Positions 18,091 to 28,065 of a DNA stretch of 33,644 nt are shown one piece after another. Origin of the DNA: Sphingomonadaceae bacterium (GTDB lineage: Bacteria; Pseudomonadota; Alphaproteobacteria; Sphingomonadales; Sphingomonadaceae); NCBI GenBank assembly GCA_020847445.1, contig JADLBY010000056.1, positions 1 to 33,644 of the forward strand, in the 5' to 3' direction. Position numbers and translations under genes: made by a program. The notes below the pieces were generated by a model. It was not told the DNA's origin and did not search any database. It saw nothing but the letters and a program-made list of their open reading frames with translations. Position 1 is the stretch's first letter. Every line of letters starts with the position of its first letter.

Positions 18091-18099
18091 GAGTGGAAC
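18085..18099 (-). promoter_or_regulatory. LexA (SOS) box 1 of recA
   Basis: Minus strand GTTCCACTCTTGTTC, an exact match to GTTC-N7-GTTC. It overlaps the -35. Its proximal GAAC (plus strand) also forms an inverted repeat TTGTTC-N5-GAACAA at 18074-18090. It is 45 bp from box 2. Confidence 0.8.
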
Positions 18100-18133
18100 A
18101 GTAAAATTTAATCGCTGTTTTTCAATATCATGA

Positions 18134-20539
18134 CTATTTGAGTGCGTTTTTGACCGCCTCGGCGATCTGCTGCACCGAAAAAGGTTTGGGCAGGAAATGC
18201 ACATTGTCCAGATTGATTGACTGTCGCAATTGCTCCTCGGCATATCCTGACATGAAAAGGATCTTCAGATCGCCATAATCCTTGCGCAATTGGCGCGCCA
18301 TTGTCGGCCCGTCCATATTGGGCATCACGACATCGGAAACGACCAGATCATAGCGCCGCCCTTCTGCAAAAAAGCCAAGGGCTTCCTCCCCGTCACGCGC
18401 CGTCTCGACCGAATAGCCCTGTCGCACCAGCGCACGTTCGGCCACCGCCCGCACCATATCTTCGTCTTCGACAAGGAGCAGATTTCCGCTGCCCCACAGA
18501 TCATCTGCCCGCACCGCATCCCTGGATGGTGACGCTGCAATCTGCGGCACCGACGCGCCACTATATGTCGGCAAATAGATATCGAACCGGGTGCCCTTCC
18601 CCATTGTCGATTCGGCAAAGATGAAGCCACCCGACTGCTTGACGATGCCATAGACGGTCGAAAGGCCCAGACCGGTTCCCTTGCCGATTTCCTTTGTCGT
18701 GAAAAAGGGCTCGAAGATCTTCGCCAGATTCTCGCGGGGAATGCCGGTCCCGCTATCGATAACCGACAGTTGCGCATAATCGCCAATCGGCAGAATCTCG
18801 CTGCGCATTGCCCGCACATCGGCAGGCGTGATCGCGCGCGTTTCGATACGCAGCACACCGCCTGTCGGCATCGCATCGCGCGCATTGACCCCCAGATTTA
18901 TGATAACCTGTTCAAGTTGCCCCGGGTCGGCCCTTACTGCGCCTATGCCCCGCCCATGCTCCACCTCCAGCCGAACATTTTCACCGAGCAGCCGGTTCAG
19001 CAGATGCGACACCTCCGCCACAACATCGGGCAGTTGCAATATTTGGGGTCGCAAGGTCTGCTGGCGTGAAAAGGCGAGCAACTGCCTCGTCAGGCTGGCG
19101 GCGCGATTGGAGTTATTCTTGATCTGCTGGATATCGTCATAGTCGCTATCGCCCGGCGGGTGGCGCAACAGCATGAGATCGCAATAGCCAAGAATGGCGG
19201 TCAGGATATTGTTGAAATCATGCGCAACACCGCCCGCCAGCTGGCCAATGGCCTGCATCTTGGTGGCCTGCGCGACCTGCCGCTTGAGCCTGGCTTCCTC
19301 GCTATTGTCCTTGAGCCCCAGCAGCACGGTGGCTTCGCCCATTCCGCGGAGCCCGGCGATCGACAGCGCCACCGCCTCATCCGGATCGTTTTTCAGGCGG
19401 ACCGCGATGTCGCCCGACATCGACTGACCACGCGCATAGCGGCGAATGGTATCCGAAACTGCGGCCTTGTCTTCGGCAACCACCAGATCGCCGGGATAAG
19501 GCGGCAAAGATTGCGGCTCGAACCCGGCGACACGGGCAAAGGCTTCATTCGCGAACAGGAAGCGCCCGTCACGATCGACCAGCGCAAGGCCCAGCGGCAG
19601 GTTCGACAGCAAATGTTCGACATTGACCTGGCTGGCGGCCGACCCGGCCTTTCGGTCATCATCCAGCGCGAACAGCAGCGACGGCCCCTCGGTCGTATCG
19701 TCGGAAAGCGGAACGTGCAGCAGGATGATTTGCGGGCCATGCTTGCCATCGCGGTTGAAATAGACGCCGCGCTTGTCGTCGACCGTCAGGAAAGCCGCAC
19801 ATTCGCGATTGACGACATTGGCCGTCTCGCTGCCCGCCGCCCGAAGTGCGAAGGCCGGGTTGCAGGCGCGGATCCGCCCTTCGGGGCCCACCAGAACCGC
19901 CATGATCCCGGATTGGGCAAAAGCCCGGCCGATCCGTCCGCCAACCAGCTGGCCGGCCTGCCCCTCGATACCGACCTGTTCGATCGGCGAAAGGCGCCAG
20001 ACGAGATATTCATCGCCGCCGCCGGATCGCCGCACTTCGACGCTGTATGCAACGTCGCGCTTGCGCACCAGGTCGGCGGTGGCCACGCCGTCACGCCAGG
20101 CCTGCCGCCCTGCCGCCAGCAACAGTTCATGGCCAGCCGAATCCAGCCCCAGATCGGGGGGTGCCCTTAGCCCTTCGAACCAAAGGTCAAAACGGCCATT
20201 GGCGCAGAGCAGCCGGCCTGCCCTGTCGCTGACTGCAACCGCAGCCTTGTCGAAATCGATGGCCGCATAGGTAACCGACCAGTCGGGCGGAAGCAGTTCG
20301 GCCACCTGCTGGTCTGTCCGAAGGCGTGACTGCGCGAAGATCAAGGCCGCTGCCAATGCGATAATGGTGGCAAAAGCGATACCGGCAATTTGCCAGTCGC
20401 CAGACACGTACCAGACCAGCAGCAACGACACGAACAGCGCTGCGCCCAGCCCAAGCGCCGCCAGACGCTGTTGGCTGGCAACGCTGCCATCCTCTGTTGA
20501 GAAAATCTCTACCGTCGAGGATGATAGGCCGCCAGCCAA
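18134..20539 (-). CDS. cckA: Cell-cycle hybrid histidine kinase CckA
   Basis: 801 aa. Two N-terminal membrane segments (about 27-45 and 51-69), then PAS-like domains (about 205-300 and 305-410). The dimerisation/phosphotransfer helix has H440 in [17 protein letters not shown]. The ATPase domain has N-box [33 protein letters not shown]-terminal receiver has D736 ([12 protein letters not shown]) and K785. In alphaproteobacteria CckA phosphorylates CtrA through ChpT. The start codon is TTG at 20539, 13 nt after the M13 peptidase stop, with AAGGG 7 nt before it. An in-frame stop lies just upstream, so no earlier start is possible. Confidence 0.9.
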   Translation of the reverse strand: MAGGLSSSTVEIFSTEDGSVASQQRLAALGLGAALFVSLLLVWYVSGDWQIAGIAFATIIALAAALIFAQSRLRTDQQVAELLPPDWSVTYAAIDFDKAAVAVSDRAGRLLCANGRFDLWFEGLRAPPDLGLDSAGHELLLAAGRQAWRDGVATADLVRKRDVAYSVEVRRSGGGDEYLVWRLSPIEQVGIEGQAGQLVGGRIGRAFAQSGIMAVLVGPEGRIRACNPAFALRAAGSETANVVNRECAAFLTVDDKRGVYFNRDGKHGPQIILLHVPLSDDTTEGPSLLFALDDDRKAGSAASQVNVEHLLSNLPLGLALVDRDGRFLFANEAFARVAGFEPQSLPPYPGDLVVAEDKAAVSDTIRRYARGQSMSGDIAVRLKNDPDEAVALSIAGLRGMGEATVLLGLKDNSEEARLKRQVAQATKMQAIGQLAGGVAHDFNNILTAILGYCDLMLLRHPPGDSDYDDIQQIKNNSNRAASLTRQLLAFSRQQTLRPQILQLPDVVAEVSHLLNRLLGENVRLEVEHGRGIGAVRADPGQLEQVIINLGVNARDAMPTGGVLRIETRAITPADVRAMRSEILPIGDYAQLSVIDSGTGIPRENLAKIFEPFFTTKEIGKGTGLGLSTVYGIVKQSGGFIFAESTMGKGTRFDIYLPTYSGASVPQIAASPSRDAVRADDLWGSGNLLLVEDEDMVRAVAERALVRQGYSVETARDGEEALGFFAEGRRYDLVVSDVVMPNMDGPTMARQLRKDYGDLKILFMSGYAEEQLRQSINLDNVHFLPKPFSVQQIAEAVKNALK

Positions 20540-20552
20540 TGATTTCCCTTAC

Positions 20553-22601
20553 TTACCAGATGCGGACGCGTTCCCCGGGTGCGAGGTACAGTTTTTCGCC
20601 TTGCTTCGGCTGGAACGCCTCATACCATTTGTCAAGGTTGCGCACCACCCAGACACGCTGCTCTGATGGGCTGTGCGGGTCGGTTATCAACCGGTTTCTC
20701 AGATTGGCCTCGCGATAGTTGCGGCGCCACACCTGGGCCCAGCCGAGGAAGAAGCGCTGGTCGCCGGTAAATCCATCGATGACCGGCGCTGGCTTGCCGC
20801 CCAGCGACGCCTTATAGGCTTCATAGGCAACGGTCAGGCCAGCCAGATCCCCGATATTCTCGCCCAGCGTGAATTCACCCTTCACACTGGCTCCGGGGAA
20901 TATCTCATAGGCGTCATATTGCTTGATCAGCGCCTCACTCGACTTTTTGAAAGCAGCGACGTCAGCGTCGGTCCACCAGTCGGACAGGCGGCCATTCTGA
21001 TCATATTTCGAACCCTGATCATCGAAATGATGGCTGATTTCATGGCCGATCACCGCACCGATGCCGCCATAGTTGATCGCCGGGTCCGCTTTCGGATCGA
21101 AGAATGGCGGCTGCAGGATCGCGGCCGGAAACACGATCTCGTTCATGCTGAAATTGGCATAGGCGTTGATCGTCTGCGGCAGCATGCCCCATTCCCAGCG
21201 ACGGATCGGCTGACCCAGCTTGCTGATATTGTCGGCAAATCCGAACTCGTTGGCCCGCATGGCATTGCCGAACGCATCGCCCTTGACGATCTTGAGCTTC
21301 GCATAGTCATGCCACTTGTCGGGATAGCCGATCTTGGTCGTGAAATTGGCCAGCTTCTGCTTCGCCTTGACCTTGGTCGCTGGCTGCATCCAGTCCAGCC
21401 CATCGATGCGGCGGCCCATGGCGGCCACCACATTGCGCACCAGTTCGTTCGCCGCAGCCTTGGTTTCGGGCGGGAAATATTTGGCCGCATAGGCCTTGCC
21501 GATTTCGTCGGTCAGCGCGCCTTCGACATGGTCGATCCCGCGCTTCCAGCGGGCCTGTTGCTGCGGCGTTCCCGCCAGCGTTGTGCCATAAAAGGCAAAC
21601 ACCGTATCGTCGACCGCCTTGGGCAGCGTCCCTGAATAACTGGCCAGCGCACCGACCAGCATCTGATCCTTGAACACACCGATATCGGTTTCGGCGAATA
21701 TCTTCGCCGTCCCTGCGATCGCGCTTGGCTGGCCGACCAGAACTTCCGCGATCCTGGGGCTGACCTGCTTCAGCATCGCCGACATCCTGATCTGCGGGGC
21801 CAGCTGGTCGAGTTCGGCCAGCGACATCTTGTTATACACCTTGGTCGCGTCGGAACTGTCCTCGCGCGTCCATTGCACTTCGGCGATCTTCTTTTCGGTT
21901 TCAAAGATGGCGTTCGCGCGGGCCACGGCATTTTTTTCGCCCGCATGCGTCAGCATCCCGGCAAGATAGGCTTTGTAGGCTGTGCGGATTTCTTCGAATT
22001 TCGGATTGTCGACAAGATACATGTCGCGATCAGGCAGACCCGTGCCGCCCTGGAAAATCTGGAAAATATAGGCATCGGGGTTCTTGTCGTCCTGCCCGAC
22101 AAAGCCACCGAACAGCGCGCCGACACTTTTTCTCGCGAGTTTGGGCAGCAAGGCCTCGAACTGCTTGTGTGTCCTGACCGCGCGAATCTGCTTCAGCACC
22201 GGCTGGATCGGCGCAAGGCCCTTTTTCTCGATAGCGGCTTCGTCCAGATAGGCCGCATAGGCGACACCCATCTTGCTTTTCGGATCCCGGGCCGCAGCGT
22301 CGAGCAACCCTTTCACCCGTTCCTTCGACAGGTCGTCGAGCTTGGTGAACATGCCATAGTTCGACTTGTCGGCAGGAATTTCGGTCTTCTTCAGCCATTC
22401 GCCATTTGCGAAAATGTAGAAATTGTCGCCGGGCTTGGTGCTGCGATCCATGCCGCTTTCGTCAAAGCCGAAAGTGCCAAGTTCCGGACCATCTTTTGCC
22501 GCTGCGGCTTCATCCGCCGCATGTGCGGATGCGGGCAAGGCGGCGGCAATGGCTGAAAGCGAAACGCTGGCGGCAACGGCCAGCTTCCTCAACGAAATCA
22601 T
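20553..22601 (-). CDS. M13-family zinc metallopeptidase (neprilysin/PepO-like)
   Basis: 682 aa. An N-terminal signal peptide (about 1-29, ending ASAHAA) sends it to the periplasm. Zinc site: H520-E521-x-x-H524 in GHEISHHFDDQG, third ligand E581 and D585 in GENIGDLAG. The NAYANFSMNEIVFPAAILQPP block for substrate backbone binding precedes it, and the protein ends in RVRIW. It should cleave short peptides, possibly from envelope turnover. GGGGAG precedes the ATG. It is immediately upstream of cckA, 13 nt apart, which suggests joint transcription. Confidence 0.95.
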   Translation of the reverse strand: MISLRKLAVAASVSLSAIAAALPASAHAADEAAAAKDGPELGTFGFDESGMDRSTKPGDNFYIFANGEWLKKTEIPADKSNYGMFTKLDDLSKERVKGLLDAAARDPKSKMGVAYAAYLDEAAIEKKGLAPIQPVLKQIRAVRTHKQFEALLPKLARKSVGALFGGFVGQDDKNPDAYIFQIFQGGTGLPDRDMYLVDNPKFEEIRTAYKAYLAGMLTHAGEKNAVARANAIFETEKKIAEVQWTREDSSDATKVYNKMSLAELDQLAPQIRMSAMLKQVSPRIAEVLVGQPSAIAGTAKIFAETDIGVFKDQMLVGALASYSGTLPKAVDDTVFAFYGTTLAGTPQQQARWKRGIDHVEGALTDEIGKAYAAKYFPPETKAAANELVRNVVAAMGRRIDGLDWMQPATKVKAKQKLANFTTKIGYPDKWHDYAKLKIVKGDAFGNAMRANEFGFADNISKLGQPIRRWEWGMLPQTINAYANFSMNEIVFPAAILQPPFFDPKADPAINYGGIGAVIGHEISHHFDDQGSKYDQNGRLSDWWTDADVAAFKKSSEALIKQYDAYEIFPGASVKGEFTLGENIGDLAGLTVAYEAYKASLGGKPAPVIDGFTGDQRFFLGWAQVWRRNYREANLRNRLITDPHSPSEQRVWVVRNLDKWYEAFQPKQGEKLYLAPGERVRIW

Positions 22602-22613
22602 CTTTGAAAACTC

Positions 22614-22651
22614 CCCAGTTGGACAACGAGCCGAATACGACTCGCACTGGG
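22614..22651 (-). terminator. Imperfect hairpin between DUF2062 gene and M13 peptidase gene
   Basis: Outer stem CCCAGT (22614-22619) with ACTGGG (22646-22651) and inner stem CGAG (22627-22630) with CTCG (22641-22644). On the minus strand it follows the DUF2062 stop by 27 nt and is followed by GAGTTTTC. A weak terminator, or a leader structure for the peptidase gene, whose start is 12 nt away. Confidence 0.35.
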
Positions 22652-22678
22652 TTCAGCTAGCGGAGAATGCGCGTTGAA

Positions 22679-23245
22679 TCACAATCCCGATCCACCAGCG
22701 GCATGTGCCTTCGACCGACGACGCCATTTGCTTCCGATCCGCCAGCGCCAGAACCAGGCGGCGACCAGATAGCCGACCGCAGCACTGATGACCGAGATCA
22801 CGGCGAGTCCGACAATCATGGCAGGGGCAGCATCGGACAGCAGCCAGGTGAGCCAGGCCGACACCGGGGCGTGGGTATCGATCAACGTCTGCATCTGCGC
22901 AATATCCGCCTTCAGGTGCAGTAATCCGTTGCCGACATAGACCGATGCCGCAAGGATGAAGGGCGTTGTCGCGGGCATGCTGAGGAAGGTCATCGCCGCG
23001 CCGATCGGTATATTGGCGCGCACCGGCAGCGCCAGCAACGCGACGCCGGCAATCTGGACCCCGGGGATCAGCAGAAAGATGCCGACAAGCAGCCCGAGCG
23101 CAACCCCGCGCGGCACCGAACGGCGGGTGAAGCGCCACAAGGCCGGGTGGAACACGCGGTGGGCAAAGGGGCGCAGGAAACGGCTCCGCTCGAAACTTTC
23201 CCGAGACGGTGCCTGTTCATGGATCCACTTCGCCAAACCGTTCAT
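22679..23245 (-). CDS. DUF2062 inner-membrane protein
   Basis: 188 aa. After a basic N terminus it has the DUF2062 core with hydrophobic segments at about 47-75, 80-105 and 135-165 and the block [20 protein letters not shown], then a basic tail (WRRRSKAH). Function of the family is not established. The start ATG overlaps the smpB stop (ATGA, 4 nt), so translation is probably coupled to smpB. Confidence 0.8.
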   Translation of the reverse strand: MNGLAKWIHEQAPSRESFERSRFLRPFAHRVFHPALWRFTRRSVPRGVALGLLVGIFLLIPGVQIAGVALLALPVRANIPIGAAMTFLSMPATTPFILAASVYVGNGLLHLKADIAQMQTLIDTHAPVSAWLTWLLSDAAPAMIVGLAVISVISAAVGYLVAAWFWRWRIGSKWRRRSKAHAAGGSGL

Positions 23246-23727
23246 CCGCGTTCCCGCATTATCCTTCCCTGCTCGCGCTTCCAGTCCCGTTCTTTTTCGG
23301 TTGCTCTCTTGTCCGGAGCCTTTTTGCCCTTGGCGAGCGCCAGTTCGACCTTTGCCCGCCCACGTTCGTTAAAATATATGGACAGCGGCACCAATGTCAT
23401 CCCCTGCCGCGCTACCGCGCCGTGCAGCTTGTTTATCTCGCGGACATTAAGGAGCAATTTACGGGGCCGTTTGGGCTCGTGATTATAGCGGTTGCCGTGG
23501 CTGAATTCGGGAATATTGGCATTGACCAGCCAGACTTCACCGCCGTCGTGCACCTCGGCATAGCTTTCCGCAATCGATCCTTCGCCGAATCGCAGCGATT
23601 TGACCTCGGTTCCGGTCAGCGCAATGCCCGCCTCATATTTGTCCTCAATATGATAGTCATAGCGCGCCCGCCGGTTCTCGGCGACGACCTTGGTCTTCTG
23701 AAATGTTTCGGGCTTGGGGCGGGCCAT
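23242..23727 (-). CDS. smpB: SsrA-binding protein SmpB
   Basis: 161 aa. It binds tmRNA and brings it to stalled ribosomes for trans-translation. The oligonucleotide-binding beta barrel ([31 protein letters not shown]) and the tmRNA-contact block [10 protein letters not shown] are present, followed by a basic C-terminal tail (about 130-161) that enters the mRNA channel. The dapA stop and smpB start share one base (TGATG), and the DUF2062 gene overlaps its end. The tmRNA gene is not in this window. Confidence 0.97.
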   Translation of the reverse strand: MARPKPETFQKTKVVAENRRARYDYHIEDKYEAGIALTGTEVKSLRFGEGSIAESYAEVHDGGEVWLVNANIPEFSHGNRYNHEPKRPRKLLLNVREINKLHGAVARQGMTLVPLSIYFNERGRAKVELALAKGKKAPDKRATEKERDWKREQGRIMRERG

Positions 23728-24602
23728 CAGATAAGTCCTGCAATCTCCAGCGCGGTATCGACTGCCTTTCGGCTGGCGGCCGACGACGGGACGAGCGGCA
23801 GCCGCAAAGCTTCCGGAAAGCCTTCAAGCACCCTTGCCATCGCATATTTGACCGGGCCCGGCGATGCATCGGTAAATAGCGCAGTATGAAGAGGATGCAG
23901 CCGATCATTCAGTTCGCGTGCCAACTGATAGTCGCCCTCGGCACAGGCTGACTGGAATTCGGCACACAATTTCGGCGCGACATTGGCCGTCACCGAAATG
24001 CAGCCGACGCCGCCTGCCGCATTGAACGCCAGCGCCATATCGTCATTGCCCGACAACTGGCAGAAATCGGTGCCGCATCCGAGGCGGTGTTCGCCCACGC
24101 GCGTGATCTGCCCGCTGGCATCCTTGACGCCAATGATCGTCGGAATTTGCGCAAGCCGTGCCAGCGTCGCCGGCTGGATATCGGTCACGGTGCGTGCGGG
24201 GACGTTGTAGACGATGATCGGTAGGTCGCTCATTTCGGCCAGATGCGCATAATGGGCGTAGATCCCGTCCTGATTGGGGCGGTTGTAATAGGGCGCAACG
24301 ACCAACGCCGCAGCGGCGCCTTCGACCTTTGCGAATTCCATGTGCCGTACTGCGGTGGCGGTGTCGTTCGAACCGCAACCGGCAATGACAGGAACACGGC
24401 CTGCGGCCTGTTCGATGCAGATCGAAATGACCCGGTAATGCTCGTCATAAGACAGGGTCGGCGCTTCACCCGTGGTTCCGCAGGGAACCAGCGCCGACGA
24501 GCCCTGCTCGATTTGCCAATCCACCAGCGCGCGAAAATGCGACTCGGAAAACGTTCCGTCGCAAAAAGGAGTCACCAGAGCCGGAATCGAGCCCTTAAAC
24601 AT
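23727..24602 (-). CDS. dapA: 4-hydroxy-tetrahydrodipicolinate synthase
   Basis: 291 aa TIM-barrel aldolase. It condenses pyruvate with aspartate semialdehyde on the path to diaminopimelate and lysine. The Schiff-base K160 is in [10 protein letters not shown]132 in VYNVPART, and T43-T44 in CGTTGEAPT, completing the proton-relay triad. The ATG at 24602 gives the normal N terminus [13 protein letters not shown] and has GAAGG 8 nt upstream; the frame is open to 24674 but that extension lacks a ribosome-binding site. First gene of dapA-smpB-DUF2062, divergent from the transglycosylase gene. Confidence 0.96.
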   Translation of the reverse strand: MFKGSIPALVTPFCDGTFSESHFRALVDWQIEQGSSALVPCGTTGEAPTLSYDEHYRVISICIEQAAGRVPVIAGCGSNDTATAVRHMEFAKVEGAAAALVVAPYYNRPNQDGIYAHYAHLAEMSDLPIIVYNVPARTVTDIQPATLARLAQIPTIIGVKDASGQITRVGEHRLGCGTDFCQLSGNDDMALAFNAAGGVGCISVTANVAPKLCAEFQSACAEGDYQLARELNDRLHPLHTALFTDASPGPVKYAMARVLEGFPEALRLPLVPSSAASRKAVDTALEIAGLI

Positions 24603-24700
24603 GGAAATCGCCTTCAAAACTGACCAGATAGGCCGAATATGATGTCCGGTGAACCGCAGGGGTGCATGGTTCATCTTACGACAAGGAGTGAGCCCTTAAT

Positions 24701-26704
24701 ATGTCGCGCATGGTAAAGCACCTGATTTCCGCTTCACTGCTGGCAATTCCAGCTTCTGCATTCGCCGCCAACACGCCGGAAGCACCAGAAATCATCTGGC
24801 GCACCGGAATTGGCGAAGCGAGCCAGGTTCCTTCCGCAATGGTCGACCCCAGCGGCGGCAACATCCCTGCCGCGCTGCAGCGCTGGCGGATGCTCAGTCA
24901 GTCCGGCCAGTACAGCTTTTCCGAATATGCCTCTTTCCTGATGTCTTATCCGGATTGGCCGAACAGCGATGACATGCGCAAAAATGCCGAGCAGGCCATC
25001 AATGTCCTGAGCTGGTCGCCGAACCAGGTCGTGGCCTATTTCGACCGGCTGGAACCGACCACCAATGGCGGTCGCGCCAAATTCGCGCTGGCACTCGCAG
25101 CGACCGGGCAAGCGGCGCGCGCCGAACAATGGGCTCGCCGCGCCTGGCGCGAAGGCCCGCTGACCGACGATGACGAGTCGCGGCTGTTCCAGTTGATGTC
25201 CGGCAAACTTACGGCGGCCGACCATGACGCGCGGACCAGCCGCCTGCTGTGGTCGAACGCCACGCGTGCTGCGCAGAAATGGATGCCCTATACGTCGCCC
25301 GAGCGCCGCCCGGTGCTGGAGGCGCAACTGGCGCACGAGATCAAATCCCCCGATGCTGCGGCAAAATTTGCTGCAGTCGGGTCAGCAGGCATGGCAGATG
25401 CCGGGCTGTTGATGGAGCGGGTGGCGGCATTGCGCGCCACCGGAAACAGTTGGGCAGCGCGCGAACTGCTCGCCAGCCGACCGCAGCTGTCGGCGCCGCC
25501 ACATGTTGCGCGCGACTGGCTGAAAGTTCTGCTGACCAATGCGGAAGCGGCCGAAAACGATGGCCAGTTCGACATGGCCTATCGCATCGCCTCCAAGCTG
25601 ACCGACGCGTTCCCGGCTGGCACCGACATCACCAAGCTCGACCTGTCGACCCGCGACACCTATACCAGTCTGGCCTGGCTCGCGGGTGAGGCCGCTTATT
25701 ACAAGCTCGGGCGTCCTCGCGACGCGGTGGAGATGTTCAGGCTGTACACCGCTGGCGCACGCACCCCGCAAACGCGCGCCAAAGGCCTGTACTGGGCCGG
25801 ACGCTCTGCCCGAAAGGCCGGTGACCAGCAAGCGGCGCAGCAATATCTGACCGAAGCGGCGCGCTTCTATGATTTCTTCCACGGCCAGCTGGCACTTGAG
25901 GCGCTGGGCCAGCCACTGCCCCCGGTTCCGGCATCACCCGCGCTGCCGCAATTGGCCGCAAATGCCGTGCCGCCAACCTATACCGCCGCCCGTATGTCGT
26001 CGTCGCTCCCCGGCTGGCGGGATTCGAACAGCTTCATGAAAGCGCTTTCCAACTCGGCCAAGACCGAGGCTGATTTCAAGAACCTGTTTGCCTGGTCAAA
26101 TCTGATCGGCCGTCCTGACCTGTCGGTAATCGCTGCGCGCAGCGCCCGCATCGAAGGCTATGACGCACTGATCCGGCTGGGCTACCCCACCGTTGCCGTG
26201 CCGCCGGAACATGCGGGCAACTGGACCTTTATCCACGCCATAGCACGGCAGGAAAGCCAGTTTGACCGCAACGCCACCAGCCATGCCGGAGCGCGCGGGC
26301 TGATGCAATTGATGCCCGGTACGGCGCGGGAAACCGCAGGCAAAATCTCGCTCGCTTACCGGCCGGAAGCCCTCAACAGTGACACCAACTACAATATCCA
26401 GCTCGGGTCGACCTATTTCCAGCGCATGCTGAGCTATTATAATGGCAGCTATCCGCTTGCGGTTGCCGCCTATAATGCCGGTCCCGGCAATGTGAACAAA
26501 TGGCTGGCGCGCAATGGCGATCCGCGGACCGGCGGCATCGACATCCTTGACTGGATCGAGCAGATCCCGATCTTCGAAACGCGCAACTATGTGCAACGCG
26601 TGCTCGAAAATGCGGTAATGTACGACCATCTGAATCCGGACAAGGCACGCTATCGCACCGAAAAGCCGCTCAGCAATTATCTGGGTCGCCGGAACGTCGG
26701 CTAA
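24701..26704 (+). CDS. Soluble lytic murein transglycosylase (Slt70-like)
   Basis: 667 aa. Signal peptide (about 1-23, ending AFAA), then a long alpha-helical superhelix (about 50-490) typical of Slt70 U- and L-domains. A C-terminal lysozyme-like domain has catalytic E518 in IARQESQFD and the blocks ARGLMQLMPGTA (531-542) and AYNAGPGNV. It cleaves the MurNAc-GlcNAc bond with formation of the 1,6-anhydro product in the periplasm. AAGGAG lies rather far (about 13 nt) from the ATG. greB follows 10 nt downstream. Confidence 0.95.
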   Translation: MSRMVKHLISASLLAIPASAFAANTPEAPEIIWRTGIGEASQVPSAMVDPSGGNIPAALQRWRMLSQSGQYSFSEYASFLMSYPDWPNSDDMRKNAEQAINVLSWSPNQVVAYFDRLEPTTNGGRAKFALALAATGQAARAEQWARRAWREGPLTDDDESRLFQLMSGKLTAADHDARTSRLLWSNATRAAQKWMPYTSPERRPVLEAQLAHEIKSPDAAAKFAAVGSAGMADAGLLMERVAALRATGNSWAARELLASRPQLSAPPHVARDWLKVLLTNAEAAENDGQFDMAYRIASKLTDAFPAGTDITKLDLSTRDTYTSLAWLAGEAAYYKLGRPRDAVEMFRLYTAGARTPQTRAKGLYWAGRSARKAGDQQAAQQYLTEAARFYDFFHGQLALEALGQPLPPVPASPALPQLAANAVPPTYTAARMSSSLPGWRDSNSFMKALSNSAKTEADFKNLFAWSNLIGRPDLSVIAARSARIEGYDALIRLGYPTVAVPPEHAGNWTFIHAIARQESQFDRNATSHAGARGLMQLMPGTARETAGKISLAYRPEALNSDTNYNIQLGSTYFQRMLSYYNGSYPLAVAAYNAGPGNVNKWLARNGDPRTGGIDILDWIEQIPIFETRNYVQRVLENAVMYDHLNPDKARYRTEKPLSNYLGRRNVG

Positions 26705-26714
26705 ACCTGCGGGC

Positions 26715-27197
26715 ATGAGCGAGCGAACCAATCCGATCACCCCGGCGGGGTTCGCGCGGCTGCGCGCCGAATATGAACAGCTTTTTGCCGAGGAACGCCC
26801 CAAGGTGGTCGAAATCGTCAGCTGGGCTGCGGGCAATGGCGACCGCAGCGAAAATGGCGACTATATCTATGGACGGCAAAGGCTGCGCGAAATCGACCGC
26901 AAGCTGGGCAAGCTGTCGCGCCAGATGAAATTCGCCAAGGTGATCGATCCGGCGAAGCAGGATGATCGCAGCCGCGTCTTCTTCGGTGCGTCGGTGACAA
27001 TTGCGGACGAGGACGACAATCAGCGCAGTGTGACGATCGTGGGCGACGATGAGGCCGATGCAGGCAGCGGACATATCGGCTGGAATTCGCCATTGGCGCG
27101 CGCCCTGCGCGGTGCGCGTATCGGCGATCTGCGGACGGTGCAGTTACCGGCCGGGCCCAGGGAATGGGAAATCGTCGCGATCAGCTATCCCGGCTGA
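26715..27197 (+). CDS. greB: Transcription elongation factor GreB
   Basis: 160 aa. The N-terminal coiled coil (about 1-80) holds the tip block GDRSENGDYIYG with the acidic residues that stimulate RNA cleavage in backtracked RNA polymerase; the IYG continuation favours GreB over GreA. The C-terminal FKBP-like domain covers about 85-160 (WNSPLARALRGARIGDLRTVQLPAG). Tight spacing to the transglycosylase gene suggests co-transcription. Its last 17 nt overlap the end of the opposite-strand hydrolase gene. Confidence 0.94.
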   Translation: MSERTNPITPAGFARLRAEYEQLFAEERPKVVEIVSWAAGNGDRSENGDYIYGRQRLREIDRKLGKLSRQMKFAKVIDPAKQDDRSRVFFGASVTIADEDDNQRSVTIVGDDEADAGSGHIGWNSPLARALRGARIGDLRTVQLPAGPREWEIVAISYPG

Positions 27198-28065
27198 CCA
27201 GCTGCACGATCAAGCCAGCCAGCCGGTCGGGAACCTCCATCGGAATGAAATGCGACACTTCGTTCCAATGCATGTCCTTCGCACCGGCGATATGCTCGGC
27301 GAGATAGGGGGCGGTCGGGCTCACGGAAAAGTCCATCGGGCCGCTTCGTTCGGCATTGCGCGCCCGCAACACCGTCGTCGGGCAGGCAATTTGGCTGACC
27401 CAGGCATAGGGATTGTTGCGCCACGATCCCATATAGGCGGATGCCTCCAGCACTGGCGGACAGGCAAGTTCCAGCCCCTCGCCACCTTCCGCCGGAACCA
27501 GCCCGTATTGGCAATAATCGGCCAACACGTCGCTGCGCCAATGCGCATAGGGTTCACGCCCGGCAAAATGGGCAATCATCTGCACGGCACTCTCCCACGC
27601 ATTGCGACGGCGCGCAACAGGGTGGTCGGATGGCGAACCATCCGGATTGGCCGCTTCAACCGCATAGGTTTCCAGCGTCATCATCACCGGGTCGACGAGC
27701 AGCAATCCGGCTATCAATTCCGGGACGAGCACGGCCGCCCGCGCCGCGACAAAACCGCCCATGCTGTGGCCAACGGCAAACACTGGCCGGGCGAATTGCT
27801 CGCGGACAAAGGCTGCAACATCGTCCGCCGTCGCCAGCCAGTCAGCAAGCGAATCCGGCCTGTAGCTGCGCCCATGCCCGCGCAGGTCGACGGCCACAAA
27901 GTGCCAGTCCGCAGGCAGTGCCCTGATCGTCGCATCCCAGCAGCGGGCGTGGAAACCGGTTGCATGGAGCAACAGCAAGGTCGGCTTACCCCCCGCGCTG
28001 CCCCATTCAAACCAGCATAGCTCGCCCTGCCGGGTGGCAAATCGATGTTCGACCGGCTGGCTCAA
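27181..28065 (-). CDS. Alpha/beta-hydrolase family protein
   Basis: 294 aa. Nucleophile S101 in the GHSMGG elbow, an oxyanion block [10 protein letters not shown] near residue 32, and the late HFIPMEVPD block with the likely catalytic His. It should be an esterase or hydrolase; substrate unknown. The start appears to be TTG at 28065, whose TTGA overlaps the aspS stop codon by 3 nt; no other start is nearby and the encoded N terminus ([14 protein letters not shown]) looks normal for the family. Translation is probably coupled to aspS. Confidence 0.87.
   Translation of the reverse strand: MSQPVEHRFATRQGELCWFEWGSAGGKPTLLLLHATGFHARCWDATIRALPADWHFVAVDLRGHGRSYRPDSLADWLATADDVAAFVREQFARPVFAVGHSMGGFVAARAAVLVPELIAGLLLVDPVMMTLETYAVEAANPDGSPSDHPVARRRNAWESAVQMIAHFAGREPYAHWRSDVLADYCQYGLVPAEGGEGLELACPPVLEASAYMGSWRNNPYAWVSQIACPTTVLRARNAERSGPMDFSVSPTAPYLAEHIAGAKDMHWNEVSHFIPMEVPDRLAGLIVQLVSRDS

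Noticed and set aside
23238..23253. GTTC-N6-GTTC near the smpB/DUF2062 junction
   Set aside because: The spacer is 6, not 7, and it lies in coding sequence.
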